Source: Oscillospiraceae bacterium (GTDB lineage: Bacteria > Bacillota > Clostridia > Oscillospirales > Oscillospiraceae). Taken from it: a stretch of DNA of 9,121 nt. The position numbers were made by a program, and so were the translations under genes. Shown here piece by piece: positions 5,441-9,121 of this stretch (positions are counted from its first letter, which is position 1; the number at the start of each line of letters is the position of its first letter). The DNA lies in NCBI GenBank assembly GCA_020025425.1, contig JAHHSD010000057.1:1-9121 (forward strand). Direction: 5' to 3'. The notes under the pieces were generated by a model, which ran no database searches, was not told where the DNA came from, and was given only the letters and a program-made list of their open reading frames with translations.

Positions 5441-6052
5441 TTGAAACTGACCTGGAACGGACACTCCTGCTTCACTCTGGAGTGCGGCGGCGGGGTGCTG
5501 GTGCTGGACCCCTATCGGGACGACTGTGTCCCCGGCTGTCCCCGCCAGCGGCTCACCGCTGACCAAATTCTATGCAGCCACGACCACCGGGACCACGGGG
5601 CCCGGGAGGTGGTAACCCTCACCGGCCGCCCCTGCACCGCTCAGGTGGAGGAGCTGCACACCTATCACGACCCCGAGGGCGGCGCCCTGCGGGGCGAAAA
5701 CACCATCCACATCATCTCCGCCGACGGCCTGCGTGCGGCCCATCTGGGCGACCTGGGCTGCGAGCCCACCCCGGAGCAGCTGGAGCGGCTGAAGGGGCTG
5801 GACATTATGCTGATCCCCGTGGGCGGCTACTACACCATCGACGCCCGGCAGGCCAAGTCCCTGGTGGACCGGCTCGCCCCCCGGGTGGTGATCCCCATGC
5901 ACTACCGGGGCAAAAACTTCGGCTTTGACGAGATCGCCCCGGTGGAGGATTTCCTGGCCCTGTGTGACAATGTAGTGCGCTATGACACCAACACGTTGGA
6001 GATCACCGCCCACACCCCCGCTCAGACCGCTGTGCCGGCTTTTCCCAGTTGA
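5441..6052 (+). CDS. Metallo-beta-lactamase-fold metal-dependent hydrolase (Lactamase_B_3 / UPF0173-like)
   Basis: This is a compact MBL-fold protein of 203 residues, probably cytoplasmic (no signal peptide or membrane segment). It starts MKLTWNGHSCFTLE, typical of the UlaG/YtkL-like branch. The metal-binding signature HxHxDH is present as SHDHRDHG (His47, His49, Asp51, His52), followed by HLGDLG (His101, Asp104) and IPMHYRG (His154), so a dinuclear metal site is likely intact. The substrate is unknown; relatives include lactonases and uncharacterised hydrolases. I choose TTG 5441 because GGAGGA (5428-5433) lies 7 nt upstream. An in-frame TTG at 5426 overlaps that site and would add MEECA. 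The gene is divergent from trmL, has its own extended -10 promoter, and is convergent with the oxidoreductase, so it appears monocistronic. The last dozen residues (PAQTAVPAFPS) look like an unstructured tail. Confidence 0.88.
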   Translation: MKLTWNGHSCFTLECGGGVLVLDPYRDDCVPGCPRQRLTADQILCSHDHRDHGAREVVTLTGRPCTAQVEELHTYHDPEGGALRGENTIHIISADGLRAAHLGDLGCEPTPEQLERLKGLDIMLIPVGGYYTIDARQAKSLVDRLAPRVVIPMHYRGKNFGFDEIAPVEDFLALCDNVVRYDTNTLEITAHTPAQTAVPAFPS

Positions 6053-6250
6053 TCGCATAGACCGATGCTTCGTTACGCTGTGCGTAAGGGCTCATGCTCC
6101 TCCCCCTCCCGGCGGGCCCGATTTTCACCGCCGAAAATTGGGGAAAAGGCGCCAGGGGCGGCAGTGCAGGGTTAGAACGCACCCATACCTTAGAGTTCTG
6201 CATCCCAACGGTCTGGGCGGCCTCTATTTTGCGGCTGCCGCCCCTGCAAT
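6053..6250. repeat. Spacer with nested inverted repeats, no gene
   Basis: The spacer after the hydrolase contains a perfect TTACGC/GCGTAA dyad (6073-6087). It also has a 12-bp perfect inverted repeat, CAGGGGCGGCAG (6153-6164) and CTGCCGCCCCTG (6235-6246), whose 70-nt interval holds a smaller AGAAC/GTTCT pair (6174-6178, 6195-6199) flanked by GGG/CCC. An ATTTTC/GAAAAT pair lies at about 6121-6138. Transcribed from either strand, the 6153-6246 part could fold into one long branched stem. I see no protein-coding signal or ribosome binding site. It may be a dispersed repeat element or a structured 3' UTR. Confidence 0.5.
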
Positions 6251-6265
6251 TTCACACAGACAAAG

Positions 6266-6303
6266 AAACTCCCGGAACGGATCAACCGTTCCGGGAGTTT
6301 TTT
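6266..6303. terminator. Bidirectional rho-independent terminator between convergent genes
   Basis: A perfect 15-bp stem (6266-6280 with 6286-6300) closes a 5-nt loop (ATCAA). On the plus strand it ends in six T residues (6298-6303). On the minus strand the stem's 3' arm ends in TTT and continues CTTTG. It lies 26 nt beyond the stop of the oxidoreductase gene and about 210 nt beyond the hydrolase stop, so it can end both transcripts, most tightly that of the oxidoreductase. Confidence 0.93.
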
Positions 6304-6329
6304 ATGTTTGACAGGGATGTGAGCAGGAA

Positions 6330-9121
<2,792 letters not shown>

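Noticed and set aside
6003..6203. A 66-codon minus-strand frame in the spacer after the hydrolase
   Set aside because: It overlaps the hydrolase 3' end antisense and is built from the inverted-repeat spacer. No ribosome binding site and no plausible protein composition.

Overview
The window looks like chromosomal core-metabolism DNA from an anaerobic, fairly GC-rich Firmicute, most likely a gut clostridium of the Oscillospiraceae type. This is inferred from strong AAAGGAG/GGAGG ribosome binding sites, TTG starts, a cofactor-independent phosphoglycerate mutase, a single-chain pyruvate:ferredoxin oxidoreductase, and short hairpin-rich spacer repeats of the kind common in these genomes. I cannot name the species.

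Layout. A minus-strand block reads, in transcription order, trmL (tRNA wobble methyltransferase, starts at 5058), pgk (4498-3302), tpiA (2985-2212), gpmI (2138-624) and eno (from 550, running off the left edge). This is a lower-glycolysis operon: Pgk, TpiA, GpmI and Eno carry triose phosphates to phosphoenolpyruvate. The gap gene that often precedes pgk is absent here and trmL sits in its place. Upstream of trmL is an AT-rich intergenic region (5059-5440) with two divergent promoters, one for trmL and one for a plus-strand metallo-beta-lactamase-fold hydrolase (5441-6052). Runs of A or T at about helical spacing lie behind both promoters. Past the hydrolase comes a spacer with inverted repeats (about 6053-6250), then a perfect 15-bp-stem terminator (6266-6303) shared with a convergent minus-strand gene. 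That gene encodes a pyruvate:ferredoxin oxidoreductase (6330 to the right edge, N-terminus missing), which would turn the pyruvate made by glycolysis into acetyl-CoA and reduced ferredoxin.

The most unusual structure is between pgk and tpiA. The last 57 bp around the pgk stop codon are present twice, 169 bp apart (3125-3181 and 3294-3350, 53 of 57 identical by my alignment). The two copies flank a hairpin-rich segment of about 110 bp. The geometry resembles attL/attR or a recombination scar at a gene 3' end, and the two coding differences are both synonymous. No CRISPR array, tRNA, rRNA, transposase or toxin/defence system is visible. The genes themselves are ordinary and their key catalytic residues are present; the interest lies in the spacers.
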